A stretch of DNA of 39,445 nt. Origin: Candidatus Avimicrobium faecavium. GTDB taxonomy: Bacteria > Bacillota > Clostridia > Oscillospirales > Ruminococcaceae. The translations under genes were made by a program, and so were the position numbers. Position 1 is the first letter of the stretch. Every line of letters starts with the position of its first letter. This document shows, piece after piece, positions 16,128 through 24,360 of the stretch. The DNA lies in NCBI GenBank assembly GCA_904419105.1, contig CAJFQR010000002.1, positions 1,198 to 40,642 on the forward strand, read 5' to 3'. A model generated the notes under the pieces. The model did not search any database. It had not been told where the DNA came from and saw only the letters and a program-made list of their open reading frames with translations.

Positions 16128-17240
16128 TTACTCGTTTTTCAGCCGCACCGGAAGCACCAGGAACAGGAAGCTGTCCCCCTCCGGCGGCACCACCTTCATC
16201 GGGGAGAGCGGCCCGGAGATCTGCAGTTTCAGCGTATCGCAGTCCGCCGCCCGCAGGGCGTCCAGCACATAGCGGTTGTTAAAGCCCATCTCCAGCTCCT
16301 TGCCGGTGAGGGCGCAGGGCACATCGTCCACCACGCGCCCAAGCGCCGTGGTGCAGGAGATGTGGATCTGTTCCGGCTCAAACCGGATCTTCATCGGCGA
16401 GCGCAGCCGGTCGGAGATCAGCAGCGATACCCGGTCCACCGCATTCATCAGCTCCCGGGTGCTCACGATCACCTCGGTGGTCTGTCCCTTCGGGATCGCC
16501 GTCTGGTAGTCGAGAAACTCCCCGTCCAGCAGCCGGGTAATCAGGCTGTATTCCCCAATGGTGGTGCGCATATACTGGCGGCTCACCCGCAGCTCCACCT
16601 GGGCGTCGCTGCCGTCGTCCGGGTCCAGCAGCCGGGCAATCTCCGCCAGCGTCTTGCCCGGCACGACAAACCGGGTCTCCAGCCCGGTTTTGGCTGGTTC
16701 CCGGCGCACCGCCATGCGGTAGCCGTCCACTGAGACCAGCGTCACCGAATCCTCCTCCACATCGAACAGCGAGCCCATGTGCACCGGCTTGGCATCGTTC
16801 TGCGCAATGGCAAACTGGGTCTGTTCAATCATCGACCGCAGCGCCGCCTGGGGCAGGACCAGGCTGTCATTGTCCTTGAGCTCCGGCAGTTCGGGGTAGT
16901 CCGCCGGGTCCATACCCAGCACGGTGTACTCCGCTCCGCCGCCCCGGATGACGGTCAGCAGCTTCTCATCGGTTTCAAAGAGCACCTCTTCGCACTCAAG
17001 CCGGCGCAGCATATCGCCAAACAGCTTGGCGCCGATGACGGCGGCGCCCTCCTCGCTGATCTGAGCCGGCAGGCTGGTGGTGATGCCCAGCTCGATATCA
17101 TAGCCGGTCAGGGTCAGCATTCCGTCATAGGCCTTGATCTGGATGCCCTCCAGCACCGGCATGGCACTGCGCCCGGATACCGCCCGGCTTACATTGGATA
17201 CCGCCGTCAGCAGCTCCGCCTTGTCGCATCGAAATTTCAT
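16128..17240 (-). CDS. dnaN: DNA polymerase III sliding clamp (beta subunit)
   Basis: The 370-residue beta clamp; dimers encircle DNA and hold polymerase. It starts MKFRCDKAELLTAVSNVSRA and ends LFLVLPVRLKNE, both typical, and contains the three-domain clamp pattern (for example VDGYRMAVRR near 203-212). GGATGAGG lies upstream of the ATG. It is separated from dnaA by a 608-base gap holding the origin, longer than in many firmicutes. A 104-base gap without features separates it from yaaA. Confidence 0.97.
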   Translation of the reverse strand: MKFRCDKAELLTAVSNVSRAVSGRSAMPVLEGIQIKAYDGMLTLTGYDIELGITTSLPAQISEEGAAVIGAKLFGDMLRRLECEEVLFETDEKLLTVIRGGGAEYTVLGMDPADYPELPELKDNDSLVLPQAALRSMIEQTQFAIAQNDAKPVHMGSLFDVEEDSVTLVSVDGYRMAVRREPAKTGLETRFVVPGKTLAEIARLLDPDDGSDAQVELRVSRQYMRTTIGEYSLITRLLDGEFLDYQTAIPKGQTTEVIVSTRELMNAVDRVSLLISDRLRSPMKIRFEPEQIHISCTTALGRVVDDVPCALTGKELEMGFNNRYVLDALRAADCDTLKLQISGPLSPMKVVPPEGDSFLFLVLPVRLKNE

Positions 17241-17380
17241 TGTCGATCCTCATCCTTTCCGCATACGCTGTCCGTCCATAGCGCACAGGACTGTCCGCCG
17301 TGGGCAGCCGCTTTCTCTTCGCCTTCGGGGCCCTTTTTACCGTAGCGGGAAGTTTTCCCCGGCAGGGCCTGCCGGCCGTC

Positions 17381-17407
17381 CTCTTTTGTTTTGGAAAAAC
17401 AAAAGAG
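17381..17407. repeat. AT-rich perfect inverted repeat at the unwinding region
   Basis: CTCTTTTGTTTT and AAAACAAAAGAG with a 3-base loop, 27 bases before the first trio. It may help duplex melting or act as a hairpin ending a dnaA transcript; the sequence does not decide. Confidence 0.7.
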
Positions 17408-17433
17408 AAGGTATCTCTGTATGAATATAAAAT

Positions 17434-17448
17434 TAGTAGTAGGAGTAG
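17434..17448 (+). promoter_or_regulatory. DnaA-trio element
   Basis: Five consecutive triplets TAG-TAG-TAG-GAG-TAG, next to GGGGGCCGC and a perfect TGTGGAAAA box at 17461. Trios are the single-strand binding sites on which DnaA forms its opening filament. Confidence 0.75.
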
Positions 17449-17460
17449 GGGGCCGCAAGA

Positions 17461-17784
17461 TGTGGAAAACCCTGTTTTTCCGCGCAGGCAAGCCGTTTTT
17501 CCGGCCTTCCCCGCTGTGGACACCTCTGTGGAAGATCTGTGGAACCGGCCCCTCTTCCGCCGCCGGCTGTTGAGAGCGGTGGAGAGCTGTGGAAGACTGC
17601 CTCCCGGTTTCCGGAAAACCCGGTGGAAAACCCCGCCAGCCTGCCGGGCAGTTTTCCACAGCCCGGAAAAGTGGAGAAGGGGAAAACTTCCGCTCCACCT
17701 CTTCCCGGTGGAAAACTCCGGAAAACCACCGTCCGGGAGAAGGTTCTCCCGGGGACGGCGCTGTTTTCAACGGCGATTTCCACA
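17461..17784. promoter_or_regulatory. DnaA-box cluster between dnaA and dnaN
   Basis: Boxes by eye: TGTGGAAAA 17461, TGTGGACAC 17515, TGTGGAAGA 17527, TGTGGAACC 17538, TGTGGAAGA 17588, GGTGGAAAA 17622, TTTTCCACA 17652, GGTGGAAAA 17707, ATTTCCACA 17776. The usual centre is A/C rather than the T of TGTGGATAA. The four boxes nearest the trios share one orientation. Confidence 0.85.
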
Positions 17785-17848
17785 ATACGGGGCGTATACC
17801 CGTGCCCTAAGCTCCCGCTTATTTCAAAGGCCGCAGGTTCGGCTGCTC

Positions 17849-19204
17849 TCAGCTGTCCTGTATATTCTTGATAATATCCTCGACGGTCTCCTTGAAGCGT
17901 GTGTCGGTCTTCATGCGCTTCTCAACCTGGGAGATGGCGTAGACAATCGTCGAGTGGTCCCGGTTGCCCAGCTCGTCCCCGATGGTCTGCATCGAGCTCT
18001 GGGTCACCTCCCGGATCACATAGGCGGAGACCTGTCTGGCCAGCGAGATGTTCGCCGCCCGCTTGCTGGAGCGGATCTCCTCCGGGGAGATGCCATAGGT
18101 CCGTGCCACCTCGGTGAGGATGCGCTCCACCGTCACCTGCAGCGGCTGCGAGTCGTTGAAGATGTCCCGGATGGCGTTCTGGGCGATGAGAATCGAGGTC
18201 GGGCTCCCGACCAGGAGCTTGTAGGCCTTGAGCTTCTTCACCACCCCTTCCAGCTGCCGGATGTTGGATTTCAGCTTGTTGGCGATGTACTCGCTCACCT
18301 CCGGCGGCATATCCAGGTCCATCAGCTCCGCCTTCCGGCGGACGATGGCCACCCGGGTCTCGAAGTCCGGCGGCTGGATATCCGCCAGCAGGCCCCATTC
18401 AAACCGGGTCTTCAGCCGGTCCTCCAGCGTCTTGATCTCCTTCGGGGGCCGGTCGGAGGTCAGGACGATCTGCTTGCCGTTCTGATGCAGCGCCTCAAAG
18501 GTGTGGAAGAACTCCTCCTGTGTGCGCTCTTTGCCGCCGATAAACTGGATATCGTCCACCAGCAGCACATCTGCCGACCGGTACTTGTTGTGGAACTGGT
18601 CGGTGGTGTCGTTGCGGATCGCCTCGACGATCTGATTGGTGAACTCCTCCCCTTTGATGTAGATGCAGTTGTAATCCGGGTGGTTTTTCTTGATCTCGTT
18701 CATGATGGCCAGCATCAGATGGGTTTTGCCCAGCCCGGACCCGCCGTAGATGAACAGCGGGTTGTACGCCTTGGCGGGGTTGGCCGCCACCGCCTGAGCC
18801 GCCGCATGGGCAAACTTGTTGGAGTTGCCCACGATAAAGGTGGCAAAGGTGTACTCATAGTCGCCGCCCTGGCTGCTCTTTTCGATCTCCTCCGGGCTGT
18901 ACCGGTTGAAGGCGGCGCTCTGCTCATCGGCGGCGAGGATGGGGTTCTCACTCGGGCGCTCGATGCACAGGATCTCCACCTCTGCCGGGAAGCCCATCAC
19001 CTCGCTGAACCCCCGGGAGAGCACATCGAGGTATTTTTTGGACACCACATCCTGCATAAAGCTGGAGTTCACCGAGAGCCTGGCCTTGCCGTCCTCAAAC
19101 CCCACCGGCTGGATCGGCGTGATCCACAGGTCATAGGGCACCGGGCTGACCTCTTTTCGCACATACTCTTTGACCAGGTTAAATACTTCCGCAAAGGAAT
19201 CCAT
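17849..19204 (-). CDS. dnaA: Replication initiator DnaA
   Basis: AAA+ initiator that binds DnaA boxes and opens the origin. The 451-residue protein has domain I (about 1-80, PYDLWITPIQP), a short linker, the Walker A GGSGLGKTHLM (154-164), Walker B VLLVDDIQFIGGKERTQEEF and the C-terminal helix-turn-helix with GNRDHSTIVYAI that reads the box. The ATG has only a weak ribosome site (AAGGA about 14 bases away). Box clusters on both sides of the gene suggest autoregulation, and a consensus promoter lies at 19374-19402. Length is normal. Confidence 0.98.
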   Translation of the reverse strand: MDSFAEVFNLVKEYVRKEVSPVPYDLWITPIQPVGFEDGKARLSVNSSFMQDVVSKKYLDVLSRGFSEVMGFPAEVEILCIERPSENPILAADEQSAAFNRYSPEEIEKSSQGGDYEYTFATFIVGNSNKFAHAAAQAVAANPAKAYNPLFIYGGSGLGKTHLMLAIMNEIKKNHPDYNCIYIKGEEFTNQIVEAIRNDTTDQFHNKYRSADVLLVDDIQFIGGKERTQEEFFHTFEALHQNGKQIVLTSDRPPKEIKTLEDRLKTRFEWGLLADIQPPDFETRVAIVRRKAELMDLDMPPEVSEYIANKLKSNIRQLEGVVKKLKAYKLLVGSPTSILIAQNAIRDIFNDSQPLQVTVERILTEVARTYGISPEEIRSSKRAANISLARQVSAYVIREVTQSSMQTIGDELGNRDHSTIVYAISQVEKRMKTDTRFKETVEDIIKNIQDS

Positions 19205-19259
19205 AGCTCAACTCTTTCCTTCCGTGTCGATTCACATTCGAACATTTCCCCAGCCCGGC

Positions 19260-19346
19260 TGTGGAAAGAGGAGAAAAAGAATGTGGAAAAGTCGGTGGAA
19301 AGTGTGGAAAACCTGTTTTTCCACTCTTTCTCCCGGCCTTCCCACA
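19260..19346. promoter_or_regulatory. DnaA-box cluster upstream of dnaA
   Basis: TGTGGAAAG 19260, TGTGGAAAA 19282, GGTGGAAAG 19294, TGTGGAAAA 19303, TTTTCCACT 19317 and a degenerate box at 19338, all inside the dnaA leader. They would serve origin function and repression of dnaA. The block 19283-19312 recurs 29/30 identical at 32711-32740. Confidence 0.85.
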
Positions 19347-19373
19347 GCCGGAATGTTCAAAATTTACGCCTCT

Positions 19374-19402
19374 ATTTTATCATAAAACCCCCTCTGTTTC
19401 AA
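19374..19402 (-). promoter_or_regulatory. Promoter of dnaA
   Basis: Minus strand TTGAAA, 17 bases, TAAAAT, with TGa before the -10. Predicted start near 19367, directly followed by the box cluster, so DnaA can repress its own promoter. Confidence 0.75.
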
Positions 19403-19680
19403 TCTTTTCAACAGCATTTTGAGCCCCCTTATATAAATAGTATAGCCGCAGGGCATACAGTCCATCGAAAGACCGCCGCAAAACCGCGCCCGGCTCCGGA
19501 GATCGGGGAGGGGCTTTCCCCGCCGGCCTCCTGCCGGTAAAGAGGAGACCCCCTCACCAATCCCTCCAAATGGGGCTTCTCGTTGCAAAAAAATGCAACA
19601 AAACCGCCCCTTTTCAAAAAAAGTCCCGCCAGATCTCCATTCTGCACAAAGCCGCACCAAAAAATCACCCCCTGCCCGTC

Positions 19681-20002
19681 AGCTTTTACGGCGCAGAATG
19701 GGGAGCTCTCCCGGCAGGGCCCGGGAGAGCCCCGGAGCAGGGACAACCGCACGAGCAGAGCAGAAAACGAAACCGCGGCAGAGCCCCCCGCCTTTGCAGG
19801 ATCCGGGCAAGAGACGCTATAAAGTTTTTTGGCAAACCTTTTTTCAGAAGCGATAGCTTTTCCGGCGCAGAACGGAGAGGCCCGGAGCAGGGACACCCGC
19901 ACGAGCAGGGCAGGAAAACGAAACCGCGGCAGAGCCCCCGCCTTCGCAGGATCCGGGCAAGAGACGCTATAAAGTTTTTTGGCAAACCTTTTTTTCAAAA
20001 AA
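19681..20002. repeat. Imperfect tandem duplication of a 150-170 bp block
   Basis: Unit 1 (19681-19849) and unit 2 (19855-20002) both begin AGCTTTTNCGGCGCAGAA, share CCCGGAGCAGGGACA, ACCGCGGCAGAG and GGATCCGGGCAAGAGACGC, and end GTTTTTTGGCAAACC plus T-run. Unit 1 carries about 24 extra bases (near 19707-19730) that form their own hairpin CTCTCCCGG/CCGGGAGAG. No coding frame is convincing. The unit may be a dispersed intergenic element that supplies promoter sequence. Confidence 0.85.
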
Positions 20003-20008
20003 GGTTTG
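19983..20008. repeat. Palindrome at the promoter of the next gene
   Basis: CAAACCTTTTTT and AAAAAAGGTTTG form a perfect 12-bp inverted repeat with a 2-base centre over the -35 position of the promoter at 20012. The first repeat unit has only the left arm. It could be an operator or a terminator remnant. Confidence 0.7.
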
Positions 20009-20017
20009 TGGTACAAT
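20009..20017 (+). promoter_or_regulatory. Extended -10 promoter
   Basis: TGgTACAAT about 60 bases before the Met-gamma-lyase-like gene; no -35 match because the palindrome's T-run occupies that place. Confidence 0.6.
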
Positions 20018-20077
20018 AGGGGCCGGTGGAATGCCGTTTTTTACTACAATATCAAGGAACCGAGGTCAGTATAGCAG

Positions 20078-21349
20078 ATGAACCAGTCGTTTTTCCCGGT
20101 GGACCCGAAGATCGAGTCCCTGATCGCCAGAGCCGAGGCCAAGGCCTCCCGGCAGTTTGCCGCCATTGATGAGACGGCCGACTACAACGCCCAGAAGGTG
20201 CTTGCCGCCTTTATCAAGCACCGGGTGAGTGAGCCGATGTTTGCCGGGACCACCGGCTATGGCTACAACGATATGGGCCGGGAGACGCTGGACGCCGTCC
20301 TGGCAGAGGTGTTCGGCTGTGAGGACGCCCTGATCCGGCACAACTTCGTCTCCGGTACCCATGCCCTCACCGTGGCGCTGTTCGGCGTGCTGCGCCCCGG
20401 GGACCGGATCCTGTCCATCACCGGCCGTCCCTATGACACCCTGGAAGAGGTGGTGGGCCTGCGTGGGGAAGGCCATGGCAGCCTGAAGGAGTGGGGCGTC
20501 TCCTTTGAGATGCTCGACCTGGCGGAGGACGGCCATATCGACTGGGCGCGCCTCCCCGACGCGGTAAAGGGCGCCCGGGTGGTGTATATCCAGCGGTCGA
20601 GGGGCTATTCGCTGCGGCCGTCGGTGACGGTGGCGGAGATCGAACGGGCAGCGGCCCTCGTCAAGGCGGTGGACCCGTCCATCATTTTGATGGTGGACAA
20701 CTGCTACGGCGAGTTCGTCGAGCAAAGGGAACCCACCGAGGCCGGCGCCGACCTCATCGTCGGCTCTCTCATCAAAAACCCCGGCGGCGGCATCGCCCGT
20801 ACCGGCGGGTACATCGCCGGACGGCAGGACCTGGTGGAGCTCTGTGCCCACCGGCTCACCGCCCCCGGCGTCGGCAAGGAGGTGGGCTGCACCCTTGGGG
20901 AGAGCCGCAATATGTTCCTCGGCCTGTTTCTGGCCCCGACGGTGGTGGCCGCCGCGCTGAAGACCGCCGTCCTCGCCGCTGCCGCCTGTGAGGAGCTGGG
21001 CTATGCCGTCACCCCCCGCTGGGACGAACCCCGCACCGACATCATCCAGGCCGTCACCCTCGGGGACGAGGCCGCCCTGGTGGCCTTCTGCCAGGGTATG
21101 CAGAAGGGCGCGCCGATCGACGCCTATGTCACCCCGGAGCCCTGGGATATGCCCGGCTACGAGAGCCCGGTCATCATGGCCGCCGGCGCCTTTACAATGG
21201 GGGCGAGCATCGAGCTCTCCGCCGACGCCCCGATCCGCCCCCCCTATGCCGCCTGGATGCAGGGCGGGCTCACCTACCCGTCCGGCAAGGTCGGCGTCAA
21301 GCTGGCGCTCCAGTCGATGCTGGAGAAGAAGGTGTTTGAGCTGGAGTAA
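20078..21349 (+). CDS. Met-gamma-lyase-like PLP enzyme (aluminium-resistance family)
   Basis: A 423-residue fold-type I PLP enzyme of the COG4100 family, labelled methionine gamma-lyase family or aluminium-resistance protein. Visible are AGTTGYGYNDMGRETLDAV (about 57-75), the cofactor region NFVSGTHAL (near 90-98), the aspartate stretch ILMVDNCYGEFVE and the likely Schiff-base lysine Lys233 in SLIKNPGGGIA. Length is typical. The substrate has not been settled for most members, so C-S lyase activity is inference. The ribosome site is weak (GAGG about 13 bases before the ATG). It stands alone with its own promoter and terminator, on the plus strand just right of the origin. Confidence 0.9.
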   Translation: MNQSFFPVDPKIESLIARAEAKASRQFAAIDETADYNAQKVLAAFIKHRVSEPMFAGTTGYGYNDMGRETLDAVLAEVFGCEDALIRHNFVSGTHALTVALFGVLRPGDRILSITGRPYDTLEEVVGLRGEGHGSLKEWGVSFEMLDLAEDGHIDWARLPDAVKGARVVYIQRSRGYSLRPSVTVAEIERAAALVKAVDPSIILMVDNCYGEFVEQREPTEAGADLIVGSLIKNPGGGIARTGGYIAGRQDLVELCAHRLTAPGVGKEVGCTLGESRNMFLGLFLAPTVVAAALKTAVLAAAACEELGYAVTPRWDEPRTDIIQAVTLGDEAALVAFCQGMQKGAPIDAYVTPEPWDMPGYESPVIMAAGAFTMGASIELSADAPIRPPYAAWMQGGLTYPSGKVGVKLALQSMLEKKVFELE

Positions 21350-21416
21350 AAGCGAAAGCGCGGCGGAGATGCAGCCGGACCAACACCGGCCGGGAAACGC
21401 TCCCCGCAGTATAACA

Positions 21417-21448
21417 AAACACCCCCGGGTATCCCGGGGGTGTTTTTT
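21417..21448 (+). terminator. Terminator after the PLP enzyme gene
   Basis: AACACCCCCGGG/CCCGGGGGTGTT stem, 3-base loop, then TTTT. Nearly the same hairpin recurs at 28179 and 33324. Confidence 0.9.
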
Positions 21449-21524
21449 GTGCGGTGGCCCGGATCCCCTTTTCAAGGGGGCAGGGCCGGAAAATGTTTAC
21501 TTTGCTTTGCGCAGAATTGCCTGC

Positions 21525-21866
21525 TTATTCGTCCAAGCCGCTTTCCTCCGCATGGAAGGTGTACAGCTCCTCCGGCTGCCACTGGCCAAAGCTCACCGCC
21601 ACCTCGCTGCAGCCCGCCGCATCCTGCAGCAGCACCCGCAGCCGTTCGGCCAGCTCCAGCATCTCCTGCGGCCGGGTGCGCCAGCGCAGTTCCACCAGCA
21701 CCATATTCCGCCGCGGCGCCCCGTCCTCATAGAAGACCGCCGCGTCCCGGCTCACCAGCACCGGTTCCCCCGGCGCCCGGATCAGCTCGGATACCGTCTT
21801 GGCGATCTCCGGCGCCAGCCGGGAAAAGACCTTTTTGCGCAGGCCTTTGATATGGACAGACAACAT
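21525..21866 (-). CDS. DUF1904 family protein, copy 1
   Basis: A 113-residue protein of the tautomerase-like DUF1904 family, function unknown. It begins MLSVHIKGLRKKVFSRLAPE, has APGEPVLVSRDAAVF and the VLVELRWRTRPQEM segment, and ends with an acidic tail. ATG 21866 is chosen over the upstream open frame because AAAGGAGGGG lies 7 bases before it and the paralogue at 22447 begins at the same place. A consensus promoter (21916-21944) drives it alone. Confidence 0.82.
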   Translation of the reverse strand: MLSVHIKGLRKKVFSRLAPEIAKTVSELIRAPGEPVLVSRDAAVFYEDGAPRRNMVLVELRWRTRPQEMLELAERLRVLLQDAAGCSEVAVSFGQWQPEELYTFHAEESGLDE

Positions 21867-21915
21867 ACATACCCCTCCTTTGGCATCGGCTTCGTGTCGG
21901 TCCCTTCTACCCACT

Positions 21916-21944
21916 ATCCTATCGGATCGAAGGGGGTTTGTCAA
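21916..21944 (-). promoter_or_regulatory. Promoter of DUF1904 copy 1
   Basis: Minus strand TTGACA, 17-base spacer, TAGGAT, with the -35 overlapping the last codons of the broken acetyltransferase gene. Confidence 0.7.
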
Positions 21945-22472
21945 TGAGAAAGCACCGGGCTCAGCAGATAGCGCATTTCCTCCCCGCTGTCCGCCGTGCA
22001 GACGGCCCCGAGGCGTTCCAGCAGCCGCCGGGAGGGGAGATTTTCCGGGTGGACCGTGGCGGTGACAGCCATAAGCCCCAGCCGGTCCCGGCCTTCGGCC
22101 AGCAGCTGCCGGACGGCGGCGGTCATCAGGCCCTGCCCGGCGGCGGACCGTGCCAGCTTATAGCCCAGTTCGGCGGTGGGGCCCGGCGGGCCCTGTTCCA
22201 CCCCGGTGAGGTGCAGATAGCCGAGGATCTTCCTCCTCCCCTGGCCGGCAGAGATACCGGTAGAGGGCCGTCCCGGCGGCGTTTTCGGCGGCCTCTTCGA
22301 GGAGATACCGCCGCTGCCGCTCCGGCGTGTAGAACACCGGCGGCCGGGGCGGGTCCCACCGGGCGAAGAAGTCCCGGTTCTCCCGGAAGAAGGCCAGAGA
22401 CCGCTCCGGGGTCACCGCCTCCGGCCCGACCAAACGGAAGGGGACGCTATTCGTTGGCGGCTTTGTACTCAT
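21941..22472 (-). pseudogene. GNAT acetyltransferase split by a frameshift
   Basis: Two overlapping frames together make one GNAT of about 175 residues, of the RimJ/RimL kind. The N-part (22472 to about 22230) runs MSTKPPTNSVPFRLVG... to LYRYLCRPGEE; the C-part continues KILGYLHLTGVEQGPPG, then ELGYKLARSAAGQGLMTAAV and a GNAT ending (NLPSRRLLERLG). One extra base in the GAGGAGGAAG run near 22230 accounts for the shift. The start overlaps the DUF1904 copy 2 stop by 26 bases, so it was translated from that message. It may be a true pseudogene or an assembly error in a purine run. Confidence 0.8.
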
Positions 22473-22779
22473 GGAAGTCGCTCATATCCAGGTTGTCGTA
22501 GAGCACCTCGACGCTGGTACAGCCGGTTTCGGCAAAGAACAGGGCGGCCAGCCGCTCGCTTACCAGCTTCTGCAGCTCGGGAGTGCGGCGTTTCCACTGG
22601 ATCAGCACAAAGACGCTCCCGGGATCGGCCTTCCCTCCGCGGAAAAAGGCTACTTTATTGTGTTCGACCACGATCCACTCCTGCGGTACCGAGATGGATT
22701 CCGCCACCTCCCGGGCAATGGCCGGTGCCAGTCTGGCGGTCTCCTTCTTTTTCAAACCTTTGATAATAACCTGTGGCAT
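22447..22779 (-). CDS. DUF1904 family protein, copy 2
   Basis: A 110-residue paralogue of the gene at 21525, starting MPQVIIKGLKKKETARLAPA. Shared features are the IKGL(K/R)KK start, a buried Val-Phe-Val-Leu-Ile strand followed by W(K/R)RRTPEL, and a C-terminal stretch of acidic and Tyr residues. DUF1904 has a tautomerase-like fold in known structures, but the N-terminal proline typical of tautomerases is present here (Met-Pro) and absent from copy 1 (Met-Leu). TTGGAG lies 10 bases before the ATG. It follows the dipeptidase gene and probably shares its transcript. Confidence 0.85.
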   Translation of the reverse strand: MPQVIIKGLKKKETARLAPAIAREVAESISVPQEWIVVEHNKVAFFRGGKADPGSVFVLIQWKRRTPELQKLVSERLAALFFAETGCTSVEVLYDNLDMSDFHEYKAANE

Positions 22780-22861
22780 TTGTGTTTTCTCCAAATCGAA
22801 CGGTTTGCCGGACCGTGAACGCCGGCACACACAGCCGGCCAGGTCCTGCGGGTTTTTCCGC

Positions 22862-24277
22862 TTAGAACTCCAGCTCCATCAGGCCGGCCATCGCCCGGAT
22901 GTAGATCTTCAGGGCGTTCAGCATGAACGCCAGCTCCACACCCTCGTTGGCCCCGTGCATCGAGCCGACCCAGTCGGGCTTTGCGGCGTCCGGGTCGTCC
23001 GGGCCGAAGCTCACCGCGTTCCTGAAGTGCCGGGCATAGGTGCCCCCGCCCATCGTGAACGGCTTTTTCTCCAGGCCGGTGACCGTCCTGTAGGCGTCCA
23101 TCAGCACCGCCACTTCGGCGGAATCCGGGCTGATGTAGAAGGGCTCGCTGCACCGCCCGGGGATAAACTTCGCCCCGCCGGTCTCGGCCAGCAGCTTGCA
23201 GGCGGCGGTGAGCTCCTCGCCGCTGATGGCGGTGGGATAGCGCACATCGATGGTCTGCCGCAGCACCCCGTCCTCCATCGTGATGGTTCCGCCGATGCAG
23301 GTCAGCGCGTCAAACATCTCGTCCCGGCAGGCAATCCCCACCGAGCGCCCGTCGGTGGTGGCCAGCAGCGTCTGGAGCATCGCCAGATAGTGCTCCTCCT
23401 CCGGGGTGCAGAGCTTGTTCTCCATCAGATAGTCCACCACAAGGGCGATGGCATTCACCGTCCCCGCCGGGGTGGAGGCGTGCCCGCCGATGCCGTAGCC
23501 GGTCACCCGGATCAGCCCGTCCCCTTCGGCGGCGACCTTCACATGGGCGGTGTCCCTGAGGCCGTCCAGGCTCCCCCTGACAAGGGCCGAGGCCCGGTCC
23601 GGCACCACATTCCCGGCCACGCCGCCGGTGAAGTCCACCAGATTCCCGGACAGGCGCGCGCTCTCAAAGGTGCCGCCAAAGCCGCCCTTTTCGCCATAGC
23701 CCACCGGGAAGTTGGCGTCCGGCGTGAAGAGGAACGCCGGCATCGGCTCCCGGTCCAGATAGTAGTCCACATCGGTCATGCCGGTCTCCTCGCTGCAGCC
23801 CATCAGCACCCGGAGGGTATAGGGCAGGGTCCTGCCGGTGGCGTCGCAGTACTCCTTGAAGAACTTGGCCATGTACAGCGTCAGGATCAGCGGGCCCTTG
23901 TCATCGCTGGTGCCCCGCCCGATCAGCCAGCCGTCCTTTTCCACCATGCCAAAGGGGTCGCTGTCCCAGCCGTTGCCGGCGGGCACCACATCCAGATGGG
24001 CGATGGTGGCCAGCTGCTTGTCGCTGTCGCCGGGGATCTCCGCCCAGCCCATAAAGCCGTCGCACTCGTCCACCGCCAGGCCCATGCCGGCGGCGATGGC
24101 CTTGGCGGTATCCAGCGCCTTACGCACCCCGGCTCCGTAGGGGGCGCCGGTATCCGGTTCCCCGCGCACCGAGTCGATGTCGATCACCGCCTTCATATCC
24201 CGGACGATGGCCTCCCGGTTTTCTTCCACAAAGGCATCGAGGCGGGACAGGATCCACTCTCTGTCCAGTTTGTTCAT
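22862..24277 (-). CDS. Sapep/PepV-type M20 metallodipeptidase
   Basis: A cytoplasmic zinc-dependent dipeptidase of the PepV/Sapep group, 471 residues. Metal ligands and catalytic residues are in place: HLD at 94-96, GRGTSDDKGP at 120-129, CSEETGMTD at 161-169 with the catalytic Glu, and a C-terminal GGGTYARHF with the last His. The large lid insertion seen in PepV is included in the length. AAGGAGG lies before the ATG and a TTGAAT-17-TATAAT promoter upstream. It likely cleaves short peptides for amino-acid supply. Confidence 0.93.
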   Translation of the reverse strand: MNKLDREWILSRLDAFVEENREAIVRDMKAVIDIDSVRGEPDTGAPYGAGVRKALDTAKAIAAGMGLAVDECDGFMGWAEIPGDSDKQLATIAHLDVVPAGNGWDSDPFGMVEKDGWLIGRGTSDDKGPLILTLYMAKFFKEYCDATGRTLPYTLRVLMGCSEETGMTDVDYYLDREPMPAFLFTPDANFPVGYGEKGGFGGTFESARLSGNLVDFTGGVAGNVVPDRASALVRGSLDGLRDTAHVKVAAEGDGLIRVTGYGIGGHASTPAGTVNAIALVVDYLMENKLCTPEEEHYLAMLQTLLATTDGRSVGIACRDEMFDALTCIGGTITMEDGVLRQTIDVRYPTAISGEELTAACKLLAETGGAKFIPGRCSEPFYISPDSAEVAVLMDAYRTVTGLEKKPFTMGGGTYARHFRNAVSFGPDDPDAAKPDWVGSMHGANEGVELAFMLNALKIYIRAMAGLMELEF

Positions 24278-24331
24278 ACTTGTTCCTCCTTATGGTTTTC
24301 CCCGGAAAAACTCCCGGGTCTTGATACTTCT

Positions 24332-24360
24332 ATTATAGCCGCATCGGGAGAAGGATTCAA
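24332..24360 (-). promoter_or_regulatory. Promoter of the dipeptidase gene
   Basis: Minus strand TTGAAT, 17 bases, TATAAT. The 190 bases between it and the rpmH promoter show hairpins such as GCGGG/CCCGC (near 24507) but no gene. Confidence 0.75.

Larger units (their letters stand above)
17241..17848. other. Replication origin oriC (dnaA-dnaN gap)
   Basis: From left to right this gap holds a perfect 8-1-8 GC palindrome (17359-17375), an AT-rich 12-bp inverted repeat (17381-17407), about 30 AT-rich bases, DnaA-trio triplets (17434-17448), a GC cluster (17448-17456) and many TGTGGA/TCCACA boxes to 17784. This order of AT-rich DNA, trios, GC cluster, boxes is the basal unwinding system described for Bacillus. 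No convincing gene lies in the gap. Strand bias agrees: minus-strand genes to the left, plus-strand rpmH-jag to the right. Confidence 0.88.

Noticed and set aside
19429..20016. 195-codon minus-strand frame across the duplicated block
   Set aside because: Its internal repetition (RFAKKLYSVSCPDPAKAG twice) merely reflects the DNA repeat; no start signals, and it crosses a promoter and a palindrome.
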